From NCBI RefSeq assembly GCF_004359505.1, contig NZ_SCWE01000003.1, forward strand, positions 1-64,000: a stretch of 64,000 nt of DNA, given 5' to 3'. A program made the translations under genes and the position numbers. The DNA is from Macrococcus hajekii (GTDB lineage: Bacteria; Bacillota; Bacilli; Staphylococcales; Staphylococcaceae). Every line of letters starts with the position of its first letter. The first letter of the stretch is position 1. Below, piece after piece: positions 25,292 through 34,528 of this stretch. The notes beneath the pieces are model-generated. The model was given only the letters and a program-made list of their open reading frames with translations, ran no database searches and had not been told where the DNA came from.

Positions 25292-26482
25292 CTATTTATC
25301 TGAGATTGATTTAATACCTGGTAATTCTTTTCCTTCTAAATATTCAAGTGATGCGCCGCCACCTGTAGAGATGTGCGTAAATTGGTCAGCGAAACCAAGA
25401 TCCATTGCTGCTGCAGCTGAATCACCGCCACCGATAATTGTTGTTGCATCTTCTAAGTTAGCGATTGATTCACAAACACCGATTGTTCCTTTTGCGAAGT
25501 TACTCATCTCAAACACACCCATCGGTCCGTTCCAGACCACTGTTTTCGCACCTTTAAGCTGTTCTGCGAAAAGTTCAACTGTTTTAGAACCAATATCAAG
25601 TGCTTGTTCTTCAGCAGGAATTTCATCGATAGAAACTTCTTTAATATCTCCATCATTTGAAAATTCCTTTGTAACTTTTGCATCGACTGGAAGTACAATC
25701 TTACCTTCGCCGCGCTCAAGTAATTCCTTAGCGAGGTCAACCTTATCTTCTTCAAGTAGTGATTGACCAATTTCTTTGCCCTGAGCATTCAGGAACGTAT
25801 AAGCCATACCGCCGCCGATCAGAACTTTATCTGCTACTTTAAGCAGATTTTCAATCACGCCGATCTTATCTGATACTTTAGCGCCACCCAGAATAGCTAC
25901 AAATGGACGTTCTGGATTTTCGACCACGCCGCCGATAAATTTAATTTCTTTTTCCATCAGGAAACCTGCTGCTGATTCCAGATGAGAGGCAATACCGACG
26001 TTAGATGCATGTTCACGGTGTGCAGTACCGAAAGCATCGTTGACGAATACATCACCTAGAGATGCCCAGTATTCACCAAGTTCAGAATCGTTCTTGCTTT
26101 CCTTCTTACCGTCTATATCTTCAAAGCGTGTATTCTGAATCAGGAAAACATCACCTGATTTAAGATTATTGATTGATTCTTCTACATCTGCACCGCGAGT
26201 TGCATCTGTAAAGCCAACTTCTGTGCCTAGTAACTCTGCCAGTCGACGAGCAACAGGTTGAAGAGATAATTTTTCTTTATCTTCTTCTGTTTTTACTTTT
26301 CCTAAATGTGAGAATAAGATGACTTTGCCGCCTTGTTCAATGATGTGTTTGATTGTCGGCAGCGCCTGAATAATACGATTATCATTCGTGATTTTCCCGT
26401 CTTTCATCGGTACATTGAAATCAGCTCTTACCAGTACTTTTTTGTCCTTCAATTCTAAATCTGAAACAATCTTCTTTGTCAT
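25292..26482 (-). CDS. pgk: Phosphoglycerate kinase
   Basis: 396 residues. [14 protein letters not shown] (substrate binding), FSHLGK, NTRFED, then the nucleotide-binding domain with [23 protein letters not shown] and IGGGDSAAA. Transfers phosphate from 1,3-bisphosphoglycerate to ADP. First gene of its transcript: it has its own extended -10 and lies behind the gapA terminator. RBS GAGGAGG. Confidence 0.98.
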   Translation of the reverse strand: MTKKIVSDLELKDKKVLVRADFNVPMKDGKITNDNRIIQALPTIKHIIEQGGKVILFSHLGKVKTEEDKEKLSLQPVARRLAELLGTEVGFTDATRGADVEESINNLKSGDVFLIQNTRFEDIDGKKESKNDSELGEYWASLGDVFVNDAFGTAHREHASNVGIASHLESAAGFLMEKEIKFIGGVVENPERPFVAILGGAKVSDKIGVIENLLKVADKVLIGGGMAYTFLNAQGKEIGQSLLEEDKVDLAKELLERGEGKIVLPVDAKVTKEFSNDGDIKEVSIDEIPAEEQALDIGSKTVELFAEQLKGAKTVVWNGPMGVFEMSNFAKGTIGVCESIANLEDATTIIGGGDSAAAAMDLGFADQFTHISTGGGASLEYLEGKELPGIKSISDK

Positions 26483-26513
26483 TACTTTTCCTCCTCAAAA
26501 TGGTGTCACTATC

Positions 26514-26522
26514 AGTATACCA
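26514..26522 (-). promoter_or_regulatory. pgk operon promoter (extended -10)
   Basis: Minus strand TGGTATACT just after the gapA terminator T-run; the -35 is weak (CTTATT). Gives pgk-tpiA-gpmI-eno transcription independent of cggR-gapA. Confidence 0.55.
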
Positions 26523-26529
26523 AGGATTA

Positions 26530-26568
26530 AGAAAAAAATAAGCAGGAGAAGCGTATCTTCTCCTGCTT
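26530..26568 (-). terminator. Strong terminator between gapA and pgk
   Basis: AAGCAGGAGAAG-ATACG-CTTCTCCTGCTT (12-bp stem) then ATTTTTTT on the minus strand. Confidence 0.9.
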
Positions 26569-26582
26569 ACGCTTAACTCAAA

Positions 26583-27596
26583 TTAAGCTTGTTGTGCTTG
26601 TTCTGCTAAGAACTGTAACGTACGTACTAATTGTGCTGTATAACTCATTTCGTTATCGTACCAAGCTACAGTTTTAACCATTTGGTGGTCACCGACTGTC
26701 ATTACACGAGTTTGAGTTGCATCGAATAATGAACCGTAAGTAATACCGATGATATCAGAAGAAACGATTTGGTCTTCAGTGTAACCAAATGATTCGTTTG
26801 AAGCTTCTCTCATCGCCTGGTTGATTTCTTCTACTGTTACTTCTTTTTCCAGGATAGTTGTCAGCTCTGTGATAGAACCTGTTGCAACTGGAACACGTTG
26901 TGCAGAACCATCAAGTTTACCTTTTAATTCAGGGATAACTAATCCGATTGCTTTAGCAGCACCTGTTGAATTAGGCACGATGTTCTGTGCAGCTGCACGT
27001 GCACGACGGAAGTCGCCTTTAGCATGTGGAGCATCAAGTGTGTTCTGGTCACCTGTGTAAGCGTGAACTGTCATCATTAAACCTTCAATGATGCCAAATT
27101 TATCGTTTAATGTTTGAGCCATTGGAGCTAAACAGTTAGTTGTACATGAAGCACCTGAAACGATTTGTTCAGAACCATCTAACACATCATGGTTAACATT
27201 GAAGACAACTGTTTTCAGATCGCCAGTTGCGGGTGCTGAAATTAATACTTTTTTAGCACCTGCTTTAATGTGAGCTTGTGCTTTTTCTTCGCTTGTATAG
27301 AAACCAGTACATTCTAAAACAACATCAATGCCCAGTTCGCCCCATGGAAGCTCTTCTGCTTTAGGGTTAGAGTATGATTTAACCTCACGCCCATTAACAA
27401 GGAAACCACCTTCAATGACACGTACTTCCTCTTTGAAACGACCTTGTGTAGTATCGTATTTCAAGAGATGAGCAAGCATATCGTCTTCCGTTAAATCGTT
27501 AACTGCCACCACTTCGATATCTTTAACTTCTTGTAATCTTCTGAATGCTAAACGACCGATACGTCCAAAACCGTTGATTGCTACTTTAATTGCCAT
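26583..27596 (-). CDS. gapA: Glyceraldehyde-3-phosphate dehydrogenase (glycolytic)
   Basis: 337 residues from the ATG at 27596 (AAAGGAGG; the longer in-frame start at 27638 lies inside cggR). NAD-binding INGFGRIGR, catalytic Cys151 in [12 protein letters not shown], His in the AYTGDQN-MTVHAYT region. Converts glyceraldehyde-3-phosphate to 1,3-bisphosphoglycerate. Cotranscribed with cggR, its repressor. Confidence 0.97.
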   Translation of the reverse strand: MAIKVAINGFGRIGRLAFRRLQEVKDIEVVAVNDLTEDDMLAHLLKYDTTQGRFKEEVRVIEGGFLVNGREVKSYSNPKAEELPWGELGIDVVLECTGFYTSEEKAQAHIKAGAKKVLISAPATGDLKTVVFNVNHDVLDGSEQIVSGASCTTNCLAPMAQTLNDKFGIIEGLMMTVHAYTGDQNTLDAPHAKGDFRRARAAAQNIVPNSTGAAKAIGLVIPELKGKLDGSAQRVPVATGSITELTTILEKEVTVEEINQAMREASNESFGYTEDQIVSSDIIGITYGSLFDATQTRVMTVGDHQMVKTVAWYDNEMSYTAQLVRTLQFLAEQAQQA

Positions 27597-27612
27597 GAAT
27601 AATGGCCTCCTT

Positions 27613-28653
27613 TTAAATATTATTATTGTCAAAGGCATATGCCTTTAATAATTGCTTTGCTACTTTTTCGTCGGTGATCAATGTAGTCTGCGGGGGCGCT
27701 ATTTTAAGATAGGCTGCAATAGCCTCTACTTTACTGCTGCCACCTGCTACTGCGATGATATGTTTTTTGGAACCAATATCCTCACGCTGTAGACCAATCG
27801 TTCGTACCTTATAGACAATATTACCCTTTTTATCGTAATAATAACCAAAAGCTTCACCGACTGCTTCTTTTTCTCTTAATAACTCCCTGACTGCCAGCTC
27901 TGTTTTTCGTCTTGTTGCCATCTTGATTGCATTACCAATACCATGGACAACAATATCTGCAGATTTAATCTGATGAAGTACAGATCGGATGGAGGGTTCT
28001 TCAATCAGACTCAGATAAGTTTGTTCGCTGACCTGATCAGGCACGTATAAGGTTTCATAATGTCCACCGGTATATTCCGCCATTTTCGCAACAATGAAAT
28101 TAGCCTGATGTATCATATCTTCACCTAGCCCTCCACGAGCAGGTGTGAATGTGACATGAAAAGGAAGTTCAGCCAGATGTTCCGCGATACTTGCGGTACT
28201 TGATCCGCCAGTAACCGTCACTGTTGCTTCAGCTCTCAATAAAGACTGCAAGTAACGACTTGCTTCGATACCGAGATGCGATAATGTCTCCTGACTATCA
28301 TCAGCATCTCCTTTAACAACGATAATCTTACGTATACCCACCCATTTATTTAACTCAGAACCTAGGGCAGATAAATCGTTATAAACTTCCATATGCTGAG
28401 ATAAAACAGTCAGTACATTTTCACCTTCATGAGTAATGGTCATGCCTTTCGGCAGAATTTCTATTAAATGTTCTGCCTTCAAACTTTCAACATCACCACG
28501 TAAAACCCGCTCTGTTAGACTTAAGCGCTCAGCAAGTGTTCGTCTGCCGATCGGTTGCTCACTCTGAATAGTTGAAAGTACGTTGAAACGTCGTTGCATC
28601 TTCTCAATCAGATCCGGAATCAGTCTCTGCTGAACTGCAAATATTTGATCCAT
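27613..28653 (-). CDS. cggR: Central glycolytic genes regulator CggR (SorC family)
   Basis: 346 residues from the second ATG at 28653 (GGAGG, 6-nt spacing; the first ATG abuts the RBS). N-terminal helix-turn-helix ([25 protein letters not shown]) and a C-terminal sugar-phosphate-binding SorC domain ([38 protein letters not shown]). In B. subtilis it represses its own operon and is released by fructose-1,6-bisphosphate. Confidence 0.95.
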   Translation of the reverse strand: MDQIFAVQQRLIPDLIEKMQRRFNVLSTIQSEQPIGRRTLAERLSLTERVLRGDVESLKAEHLIEILPKGMTITHEGENVLTVLSQHMEVYNDLSALGSELNKWVGIRKIIVVKGDADDSQETLSHLGIEASRYLQSLLRAEATVTVTGGSSTASIAEHLAELPFHVTFTPARGGLGEDMIHQANFIVAKMAEYTGGHYETLYVPDQVSEQTYLSLIEEPSIRSVLHQIKSADIVVHGIGNAIKMATRRKTELAVRELLREKEAVGEAFGYYYDKKGNIVYKVRTIGLQREDIGSKKHIIAVAGGSSKVEAIAAYLKIAPPQTTLITDEKVAKQLLKAYAFDNNNI

Positions 28654-28679
28654 CGACATCCTCCAATCTAAAGAGACAT

Positions 28680-28704
28680 AAATCGTCCCACTTGGGACAA
28701 AAAC
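28680..28704 (-). promoter_or_regulatory. CggR operator-like site in the cggR leader
   Basis: Minus strand contains TGGGACGATTTATGTC, matching one half (GGGAC-N6-TGTC) of the CggR operator, preceded by a TGTC at the expected place for a degenerate second half. Lies downstream of the start site, as in B. subtilis. Confidence 0.6.
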
Positions 28705-28717
28705 TTGTTACATGTTT

Positions 28718-28746
28718 ATATTAACAAGTTAAAAAGTTAAATGCAA
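28718..28746 (-). promoter_or_regulatory. cggR-gapA promoter
   Basis: -35 TTGCAT (28746-28741), 17-bp spacer, -10 TAATAT (28723-28718). A perfect 9-bp inverted repeat AACTTGTTA/TAACAAGTT (28702-28710, 28722-28730) brackets the -10 and start site. Confidence 0.68.
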
Positions 28747-28781
28747 GAAATAACCTTGACTCATGATAATGAGTCAAGGTT
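28741..28781 (-). terminator. Hairpin terminator after the glutaredoxin-like gene
   Basis: 13-bp stem AACCTTGACTCAT/ATGAGTCAAGGTT with a 4-nt loop, beginning inside the gene's last codons; the T-run is short (ATTTCTT) and overlaps the cggR -35. Confidence 0.6.
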
Positions 28782-29009
28782 CTCAGTCACTGTGACAAAA
28801 TCGATGTGTCCTTCTTGAATGACCTTATCCTGATATGTCAGGACTGGTACTCTCAGCTGATAATCCATCAGCAGATCATCGTCATCTGTGATATTAATTT
28901 CTTCATATGTAATCGGCAACTCTACAAATCCAAGTTGAATCTTCGCATCTTCACACAGCTGACAGTTGGGCTGTGTGTACAGTTTTAAATTAAAATTAGC
29001 ATTCGCCAT
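28761..29009 (-). CDS. Glutaredoxin-like thiol-disulfide protein, 82 aa
   Basis: 82 residues with the thioredoxin-fold start LKLYTQPNCQLCEDAK: a CxxC (Cys16-Cys19) redox pair, and a cis-Pro segment LRVPVLTYQDK. Matches the DUF836/glutaredoxin family of small cytosolic oxidoreductases. Overlaps the stop of the upstream gene by 14 nt, so likely cotranscribed. Substrate unknown. Confidence 0.85.
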   Translation of the reverse strand: MANANFNLKLYTQPNCQLCEDAKIQLGFVELPITYEEINITDDDDLLMDYQLRVPVLTYQDKVIQEGHIDFVTVTENLDSLS

Positions 29010-29298
29010 AAATCCAGTCCTTCAGTTTATTATCTTCACAGCAAAGATGATAACCTTTCTCGTATTCCGGTTTTTTGAGCATTTCCAGTAATTCTTCGTG
29101 CCCCTGCTCAGTAATCTCAATATCTTTTAAGACGACATTATCATTAACGATAACTTCGCCGGAGATTTCATTGTCTTTTTTCATTTCAAGGAGCGTTTCT
29201 CTAAGCAAATCAAAATCAATCCAGCCAAAGAAATTAGCAAGTACAGTCCCCTTTTTCAGTTCATATAATATGATAAACTTCAACCGGTCTTTCAGCAT
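28996..29298 (-). CDS. Hypothetical winged-helix-like protein, 100 aa
   Basis: Start at 29298 (AAGGAGG RBS); the ORF extends further upstream without signal. Predicted winged helix (LRETLLEMKKDNEISGEVIVNDNVVLKDIEIT) reminiscent of YjcQ-like phage/host proteins, then a helix and a C-terminal Cys pair (LCCEDN). Coupled to the glutaredoxin-like gene. Function unknown. Confidence 0.65.
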   Translation of the reverse strand: MLKDRLKFIILYELKKGTVLANFFGWIDFDLLRETLLEMKKDNEISGEVIVNDNVVLKDIEITEQGHEELLEMLKKPEYEKGYHLCCEDNKLKDWIYGEC

Positions 29299-29374
29299 AA
29301 TATCGTCCTCCTTGTATCTATTAATTTCATATACCCGTTCCGACATACTTGTACACAAAAAAATACATTCAAAT

Positions 29375-29404
29375 TCAACAAAAAACACTCACCTCAGTGA
29401 GTGT
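29375..29404 (-). terminator. Terminator after the 71-aa gene
   Basis: ACACTCAC-TGAG-GTGAGTGT followed by TTTTTTG on the minus strand. Confidence 0.85.
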
Positions 29405-29409
29405 CCAGT

Positions 29410-29625
29410 TTAGCTGATTTCAACTGTGATGATGGCATCAACATGTGGAATATCGTCAAAATGCTCCAGGTCCTCAGTCTCAATCTCAGTCACTTTGCCG
29501 ACAACCCCGTCAGCTAACGTAAAAGAGTCTCCGATTTCCGGTAATTTTTCAAGTTCTACCGGACCATCACTGTTGCCACCTTGACCAGGTGTTTTTATAA
29601 TTTGATTGATTACACAATTATACAT
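29410..29625 (-). CDS. Hypothetical conserved small protein, 71 aa
   Basis: Start at 29625 (MYNCVINQI) behind AGGGGGACAAATAGC; an upstream in-frame ATG lacks an RBS. Acidic, beta-rich (GDSFTLADGVVGKVTEIE, HVDAIITVEIS) with a Gly/Gln loop. I do not recognise a function; monocistronic with its own terminator. Confidence 0.65.
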   Translation of the reverse strand: MYNCVINQIIKTPGQGGNSDGPVELEKLPEIGDSFTLADGVVGKVTEIETEDLEHFDDIPHVDAIITVEIS

Positions 29626-29716
29626 GCTATTTGTCCCCCTTTTCTTATTGGTTTCTTCTATATAATTCTTTCCACTGTCTGATAAGAATAAACCTCTTAT
29701 CATACTGCAAGCAGCT

Positions 29717-29775
29717 ATAAATAAAAAGCAGGTGTCAAATAGTCAGAGAATCATTCACTGACTATTTGACACCTG
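29717..29775 (-). terminator. Long-stem terminator after tRNA-Arg
   Basis: Perfect 18-bp stem (29729-29746 with 29758-29775, 11-nt loop) and GCTTTTTATTT on the minus strand. The stem is longer than usual. Confidence 0.82.
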
Positions 29776-29810
29776 TACCTTCTAAACTTAGATTACTCTA
29801 GGAATAAATA

Positions 29811-29882
29811 CGCCCTCGGAGGGAATCGAACCCCCAGCCTAAGAACCGGAATCTTAAGTGTTATCCATTACACCACGAGGGC
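29811..29882 (-). tRNA. tRNA-Arg (anticodon CCG)
   Basis: 72 nt, full cloverleaf: acceptor GCCCTCG/CGAGGGC, anticodon loop TTCCGGT (CCG, reading CGG), T-arm GGGGGTTCGATTCCCTCC region. CCA is not encoded. Has its own promoter and terminator. Confidence 0.95.
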
Positions 29883-29893
29883 AAGTACTTCAT

Positions 29894-29922
29894 ATTATAC
29901 CTTTAATATTTTAATATTTAAA
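29894..29922 (-). promoter_or_regulatory. tRNA-Arg promoter
   Basis: Minus strand -35 TTTAAA (29922-29917), 17-bp spacer, -10 TATAAT (29899-29894), 12 nt before the tRNA. Confidence 0.6.
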
Positions 29923-29970
29923 TATGAAAAAATACAAGTATCATTATCCTATTATTTTTAGGACCTATCT

Positions 29971-30001
29971 TTTGACTATTTTTGACCTTATATAGTATAT
30001 T
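29971..30001 (+). promoter_or_regulatory. CtsR box and clpP promoter
   Basis: 29971-29987 read TTTGACTATTTTTGACC, the reverse of the CtsR heptad repeat GGTCAAAnAnnGTCAAA. The first heptad supplies the -35 TTGACT; TATATT at 29996 is 18 bp further. Predicts heat-shock control by CtsR. Confidence 0.85.
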
Positions 30002-30029
30002 ATTATCAAACATAAAGGAGGATTTTATT

Positions 30030-30623
30030 ATGAATTTAATTCCAACAGTTATTGAATCAACTAACCGCGGTGAACGCGCTTATGACATTTACTCTCGTCT
30101 ATTAAAAGACCGTATTATCATGCTCGGTTCTCAAATTGATGATAACGTAGCGAACTCTATCGTTTCTCAGTTACTTTTCCTTCAAGCGCAGGATGCTGAG
30201 AAAGATATCTATCTTTACATCAATTCTCCTGGTGGTAGTGTAACTGCCGGTATGGCCATTTACGATACTATGCAGCATATTAAACCGGATGTACAGACTA
30301 TCTGTATCGGTATGGCTGCTTCTATGGGTTCATTCTTACTTGCAGCTGGTGCTAAAGGTAAACGTTTTGCGTTACCTAATGCTGAAGTCATGATTCACCA
30401 GCCACTGGGTGGCGCTCAAGGGCAGGCTACTGAAATCGAAATCGCTGCTCGTCATATTTTGAAAACACGCGAAAAATTAAATCGTATCTTGTCAGAACGT
30501 ACAGGTCAGCCAATCGAAAAAATTGAAAAAGATACTGATCGTGATAATTTCTTAAGCGCTGAAGAAGCAAAAGAATATGGTTTGATTGATGATGTTATGC
30601 ATCCTACAGATATGGAAAAATAA
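30030..30623 (+). CDS. clpP: ATP-dependent Clp protease proteolytic subunit
   Basis: 197 residues from the ATG at 30030 (AAAGGAGG). Catalytic triad Ser98 ([10 protein letters not shown]), His123 (MIHQPLGG) and Asp172 (DTDRDNF). Forms the barrel protease fed by ClpX/ClpC; degrades misfolded, regulatory and ssrA-tagged proteins. CtsR-regulated. Confidence 0.98.
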   Translation: MNLIPTVIESTNRGERAYDIYSRLLKDRIIMLGSQIDDNVANSIVSQLLFLQAQDAEKDIYLYINSPGGSVTAGMAIYDTMQHIKPDVQTICIGMAASMGSFLLAAGAKGKRFALPNAEVMIHQPLGGAQGQATEIEIAARHILKTREKLNRILSERTGQPIEKIEKDTDRDNFLSAEEAKEYGLIDDVMHPTDMEK

Positions 30624-30636
30624 GCTAGAACCCTCT

Positions 30637-30667
30637 ATCCACCGGCATTTGCCGGTGGATTTTTTTA
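30637..30667 (+). terminator. clpP terminator
   Basis: ATCCACCGGC-ATTT-GCCGGTGGAT followed by TTTTTT. Confidence 0.92.
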
Positions 30668-30673
30668 TTGAAA

Positions 30674-30712
30674 TTTACATACACTTTACAAAATAAGTAC
30701 GTCTTCTTTACA
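30674..30712 (+). promoter_or_regulatory. Pho-box-like array upstream of the first alkaline phosphatase
   Basis: Hexamers at exact 11-bp steps: TTTACA (30674), TTTACA (30685), AGTACG (30696, degenerate), TTTACA (30707). Matches PhoP direct-repeat sites TT(A/T)ACA-N5. Confidence 0.72.
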
Positions 30713-30759
30713 TAAAGCTGATAAATTTAGTACGTAATCAAAATCTGGGAGGATTAATC

Positions 30760-32178
30760 ATGAAAACATTTAACAAAGTGCTTGCTTCATCTGTAATTGC
30801 TGGTCTTTTCTTATCATCAATGCCTACGTCTGGTATTCAGTCTGCTGATGCCAAAACTAACAATCCTAATGCTAACTATCATGCTAAAATCAGTAACAAT
30901 AATGCCAACAACAAACCAGCAGTTTGTCATGGCAATCAAAAAACACCTAAAAATATCATCTTTATGATTGGTGATGGTATGGGCCCTTCATATAATACAG
31001 CTCACCGTTATATGCTTGACAATCCGTCGACATCTCAAATGGAACTGACTTCATTTGATCACTATCTGTTAGGAACGCAGCGTACAATTGCAGAAGATAC
31101 TCATGAAAACATTACTGACTCAGCTTCAGCTGCAACAGCCATGAGTGCAGGTGTTAAAACTTATAATAACGCTATCGCGGTTGATAATGATAAAACAGAA
31201 GTGAAAACAGTATTAGAGCGTGCTAAAGAAGTGGGTAAATCAACTGGTTTAGTTGCGACTTCTGAAGTAACACATGCGACACCTGCTGCTTATGGTGCTC
31301 ATGATGAATCTCGTAAAAATATGGCTGCTATTGCTGACGACTACTACAATGAAATAATCAATGGTAAGCATAAGGTCGATGTTATTTTAGGGGGTGGTCG
31401 TGACTACTTCGAACGTAAAGATAAAGATTTAGTATCTGCATTCAAAAAAGATGGCTATAAATTTGTGACGAATAAACAAGAAATGCAAGACGCACAAGGT
31501 CAGCAAGTACTAGGTCTTTTCTCTAAAGGCGGTATGCCTAAAATGATCGACCGTGAAGCGACAATGCCGTCACTTCAGGATATGACTCAGACTGCTCTTA
31601 ATAAACTAAGCACTAATAAAAATGGTTTCTTCTTAATGGTTGAAGGTTCACAGATTGACTGGGCTGGACATGCAAATGATATCACAGGTGCAATGAGCGA
31701 AATGCAGGACTTTGACCTCGCATTCCAGACAGCTGTTAACTATGCTAAAAATGACTGTAATACATTAGTTATCGCAACAGCAGACCATTCAACAGGTGGT
31801 TTCTCAATCGGTGCTAACGGCGTCTATAACTGGTTCGTTGATCCAATCAAGCAGATGAAACATACACCTGAATATTTACGTGCGCAATTAATGAAAGACG
31901 GCGCTAATGTCGAAGAAATCATTAAAGCAAATGTCGGCTTCGAAATTACAGCTCCAGAAATGCAGGCAATTAAAGATGCAGTGGCTGCTAAAGATGCAAC
32001 TAAAATCGAAAATGCGATTGAAGCAACGGTCAATACACGCAGCTTAACAGGATGGACGACTGGCGGACATACAGGTGAAGATGTAAACGTCTACGGTTAC
32101 GGCCCTGCAAGCTCATTATGGAGAGGCAACATCGAAAATACAGACAACGCTAAACATATCTTCAATCTCATCAAATAA
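30760..32178 (+). CDS. Secreted alkaline phosphatase (first copy)
   Basis: 472 residues with a signal peptide (1 to about 32, MKTFNKVLASSVIAGLFLSS). Mature enzyme: metal ligand MIGDGMG, nucleophile Ser in ITDSASAATAMSAG, THATPAAYGAH, EGSQIDWAGHAND, ADHSTGG and C-terminal TGGHTGEDV. Releases phosphate from organic esters outside the cell. RBS GGGAGGATTAATC. Paralog of the gene at 33040; the Pho-box-like array predicts induction by phosphate starvation. Confidence 0.93.
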   Translation: MKTFNKVLASSVIAGLFLSSMPTSGIQSADAKTNNPNANYHAKISNNNANNKPAVCHGNQKTPKNIIFMIGDGMGPSYNTAHRYMLDNPSTSQMELTSFDHYLLGTQRTIAEDTHENITDSASAATAMSAGVKTYNNAIAVDNDKTEVKTVLERAKEVGKSTGLVATSEVTHATPAAYGAHDESRKNMAAIADDYYNEIINGKHKVDVILGGGRDYFERKDKDLVSAFKKDGYKFVTNKQEMQDAQGQQVLGLFSKGGMPKMIDREATMPSLQDMTQTALNKLSTNKNGFFLMVEGSQIDWAGHANDITGAMSEMQDFDLAFQTAVNYAKNDCNTLVIATADHSTGGFSIGANGVYNWFVDPIKQMKHTPEYLRAQLMKDGANVEEIIKANVGFEITAPEMQAIKDAVAAKDATKIENAIEATVNTRSLTGWTTGGHTGEDVNVYGYGPASSLWRGNIENTDNAKHIFNLIK

Positions 32179-32192
32179 TTACATTTAGAAAT

Positions 32193-32225
32193 AAGCCCTC
32201 TATTGTAATAGAGGGCTTATTTAAT
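32193..32225 (+). terminator. Terminator after first phosphatase
   Basis: AAGCCCTCTAT-TGTA-ATAGAGGGCTT then ATTTAATTT. Confidence 0.82.
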
Positions 32226-32237
32226 TTAAAGGAGTAC

Positions 32238-32921
32238 ATGATGAAAAAATATTTATACATATTATTAGCTGCAGGCATTTTAACTGGCTGCAGTCAAACA
32301 GAATCTACAGAAAAAACTGAGAGAGCGACGGCAGAGAATAAAAATAAAACGCAGGAAGAAGACATTCATGACCACACAGATACTGCTTTTAAAGATACTG
32401 AGAGCTTGAGTCCTGGCATTAAAAAAACTTATCCTCTGACACAATTAAAGACGGAGACCATCGACAATACTATTCAAGTCAAAGATAATGAGACCGTACT
32501 ATATACCGAAGATACGGGGCACGGTATTCCGACCCGACCAGCAGGTGAAGGTCAGAAATTCCATGCCATACTTGAAGTAACGTTTGAGAAATTAAAGATG
32601 TATATGATTGAGAATGGAACCTTTATCACTGCTGACCCAGTACATGTTGAAGTAATAGAGACAGGTCATAGCAAAAATAAATATCCGATCTTTAAAATGC
32701 ACAAGGATGACGTCAAATATTTAAATTCACTTGATCATAAAGATCCGAGATATAAAGCTTACGTAAAATATGCTGAAGATTATGGTCAGAGACAATACGA
32801 TTATAAACGTGAAATGCTGATGCATACTGCTATTCACCAGGTGAATAATGAAACGCCAAATAGCTTAACCATCCCTGAAGAACCATTCTTATCTTTCGAA
32901 CAGTTCAAACAGAAAAAGTAA
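32238..32921 (+). CDS. Unrecognised lipoprotein between the two phosphatases
   Basis: About 226 residues; ATG-ATG behind AAAGGAG. Signal peptide with lipobox LTGC (Cys about 18), a Thr/Glu/Lys linker, then a domain with ETVLYTEDTGHGIPTRPAGEGQKF and several His/Asp-rich segments (KYPIFKMHKDDVKYLNSLDHKD). No family recognised. No Pho box or promoter of its own visible, so read-through from the phosphatase is likely. Location suggests a role at the cell surface in phosphate scavenging, which is inference. Confidence 0.75.
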   Translation: MMKKYLYILLAAGILTGCSQTESTEKTERATAENKNKTQEEDIHDHTDTAFKDTESLSPGIKKTYPLTQLKTETIDNTIQVKDNETVLYTEDTGHGIPTRPAGEGQKFHAILEVTFEKLKMYMIENGTFITADPVHVEVIETGHSKNKYPIFKMHKDDVKYLNSLDHKDPRYKAYVKYAEDYGQRQYDYKREMLMHTAIHQVNNETPNSLTIPEEPFLSFEQFKQKK

Positions 32922-32953
32922 CAGTAAAAACTGCTGGATTTTTTTAGTAGTTT

Positions 32954-32992
32954 TTTACATATTATTTACATCATCTTTACTATATATTAACA
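32954..32992 (+). promoter_or_regulatory. Pho-box-like array upstream of the second alkaline phosphatase
   Basis: Four hexamers at exact 11-bp steps: TTTACA (32954), TTTACA (32965), TTTACT (32976), TTAACA (32987). A near-ideal PhoP direct-repeat site. Confidence 0.8.
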
Positions 32993-33039
32993 AAAAATTG
33001 TTAAATTTAAGAGGTAATTAAATATTGGGAGGATTAATT

Positions 33040-34479
33040 GTGAAAACATTTAACAAAGTAGTTGCTTCATCTGTCATTGCTGGCCTGTTCTTATCTTATA
33101 TGCCGGGTTCAAGTGTACAGCCTGCTATTGCAAAAACGAATAACCCGAATGCTAATTATCATGCAAAAACAAATAAACCTGCTGTTTGCCATGGCAATCA
33201 AAAAACACCTAAAAACGTTATCTTGATGATTGGTGATGGTATGGGTATCTCTCAACTGGGTGCTTATCGTTACTATAAAGATGATGAAACAAAATCTGGT
33301 CTTGATAAACTTTCTTTTGATCAGCATTTAGCAGGTTCGCAGATTACAATCAGTGATGATCCTGTTCTCAATATTACTGACTCGGGTGCAGCGGGCGCTG
33401 CACTTGCAACAGGGGTTAAAACATATAATGGTGCTATTTCTGTTGATAAAAATAAAACGCCTCAGCAGACTGTCCTTGAAGCTTATAAACAAGCGGGTAA
33501 ATCAACTGGTTTAGTCGCAACTTCTGAACTGACTCACGCCACTCCTGCTTCATTCGCAGCTCATAATGAGTCAAGAAAGAATGAAAATGCAATCGCTGAA
33601 GATATGGTTCGTAAAATTAAAGTCGGTAAATCTTATCAACCTGTCGTTGATGTAATGTACGGTGGAGGCGTAGATTTCTTCCAGCAGAAAGATAAAAATG
33701 GCCATGTTAAATTAGATTTAATCAACAAGTTGAAAAAAGATGGTTTCTCATATGTTACTAATACGAAGCAACTGTTAAATGACAACAAATCTTCTCAATC
33801 GATTGGTTTATTTGCTCCTTCTGCTATGGCTAAAGACATCGACCGCGATCCAGCAAAAGAACCTTCTCTAACGCAGATGACTGATAAAGCAATCGAAAAA
33901 TTATCTAAAAATAAAAATGGTTTCTTCTTAATGGTTGAAGGTTCTCAGCCTGACTGGGCAGGTCACGCTAATGACTTAACAGGTATGATGAGTGAAATCA
34001 GTGCATTTGATAAAGCTTATCAATCTGCTCTGAAATATGCACAGTCAGATTGTAATACATTAGTAATCGCACTTGCTGACCATGCAACTGGTGGTTTATC
34101 AGTAGGTACTGGTGACAAGTATGAAGTTCACCCTAAAGTTGTTAACAATATGAAGATGACACATGAAGGATTAACACAGAAATTAATTGCTGATGGTGCA
34201 GATATCGAATCACTCATCAACAATAATATTCAGTTCAAAGACTTAACAGCTGCTGAACGTCAAGCTGTTGTAACAGCTGCTCAAGCAAAAGATGAAAAGA
34301 AAACACTGGCAGCTATCAACAAAATCGTTGATGTTCGTGCTAATGTCGCATGGGGTTCAAGAGTGCATACAGGTGAAGAAGTCCACGTTTATGCATACGG
34401 ACCAGGCAGAGAAAAATTTGTAGGTGTACAAGATAATACACAGAACGCTCAAAATATTTTCTCATTCCTAAAAAAATAA
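33040..34479 (+). CDS. Secreted alkaline phosphatase (second copy)
   Basis: 479 residues from the GTG at 33040 (GGGAGGATTAATT). Signal peptide nearly identical in DNA to the first copy (KTFNKVVASSVIAGLFLS). Active-site elements: MIGDGMG, ITDSGAAGAALATG, ELTHATPASFAAH, EGSQPDWAGHAND, LADHATGG and VHTGEEV. The final motif has Val-His where the first copy has Gly-Gly-His. Tandem duplication with divergence suggests different substrate range or pH optimum. Confidence 0.93.
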   Translation: MKTFNKVVASSVIAGLFLSYMPGSSVQPAIAKTNNPNANYHAKTNKPAVCHGNQKTPKNVILMIGDGMGISQLGAYRYYKDDETKSGLDKLSFDQHLAGSQITISDDPVLNITDSGAAGAALATGVKTYNGAISVDKNKTPQQTVLEAYKQAGKSTGLVATSELTHATPASFAAHNESRKNENAIAEDMVRKIKVGKSYQPVVDVMYGGGVDFFQQKDKNGHVKLDLINKLKKDGFSYVTNTKQLLNDNKSSQSIGLFAPSAMAKDIDRDPAKEPSLTQMTDKAIEKLSKNKNGFFLMVEGSQPDWAGHANDLTGMMSEISAFDKAYQSALKYAQSDCNTLVIALADHATGGLSVGTGDKYEVHPKVVNNMKMTHEGLTQKLIADGADIESLINNNIQFKDLTAAERQAVVTAAQAKDEKKTLAAINKIVDVRANVAWGSRVHTGEEVHVYAYGPGREKFVGVQDNTQNAQNIFSFLKK

Positions 34480-34490
34480 GAGGTCAAAAA

Positions 34491-34528
34491 TAAGAGAGTG
34501 GTGCAGCTGCACCACCCTCTTATTTTTT
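34491..34528. terminator. Bidirectional terminator between phosphatase and whiA
   Basis: AAGAGaGTGGTGCAGCTGCACCACcCTCTT with T-run on the plus strand and A-run on the other side; serves both convergent genes. Confidence 0.85.

Noticed and set aside
25371-25766. 131-codon plus-strand frame opposite pgk
   Set aside because: Antisense to a full-length conserved enzyme; Ser/Pro-rich shadow.
28752-28781. T-box or riboswitch in front of cggR
   Set aside because: It is a simple 13-bp hairpin at the end of the glutaredoxin-like gene; no aptamer-like elements.
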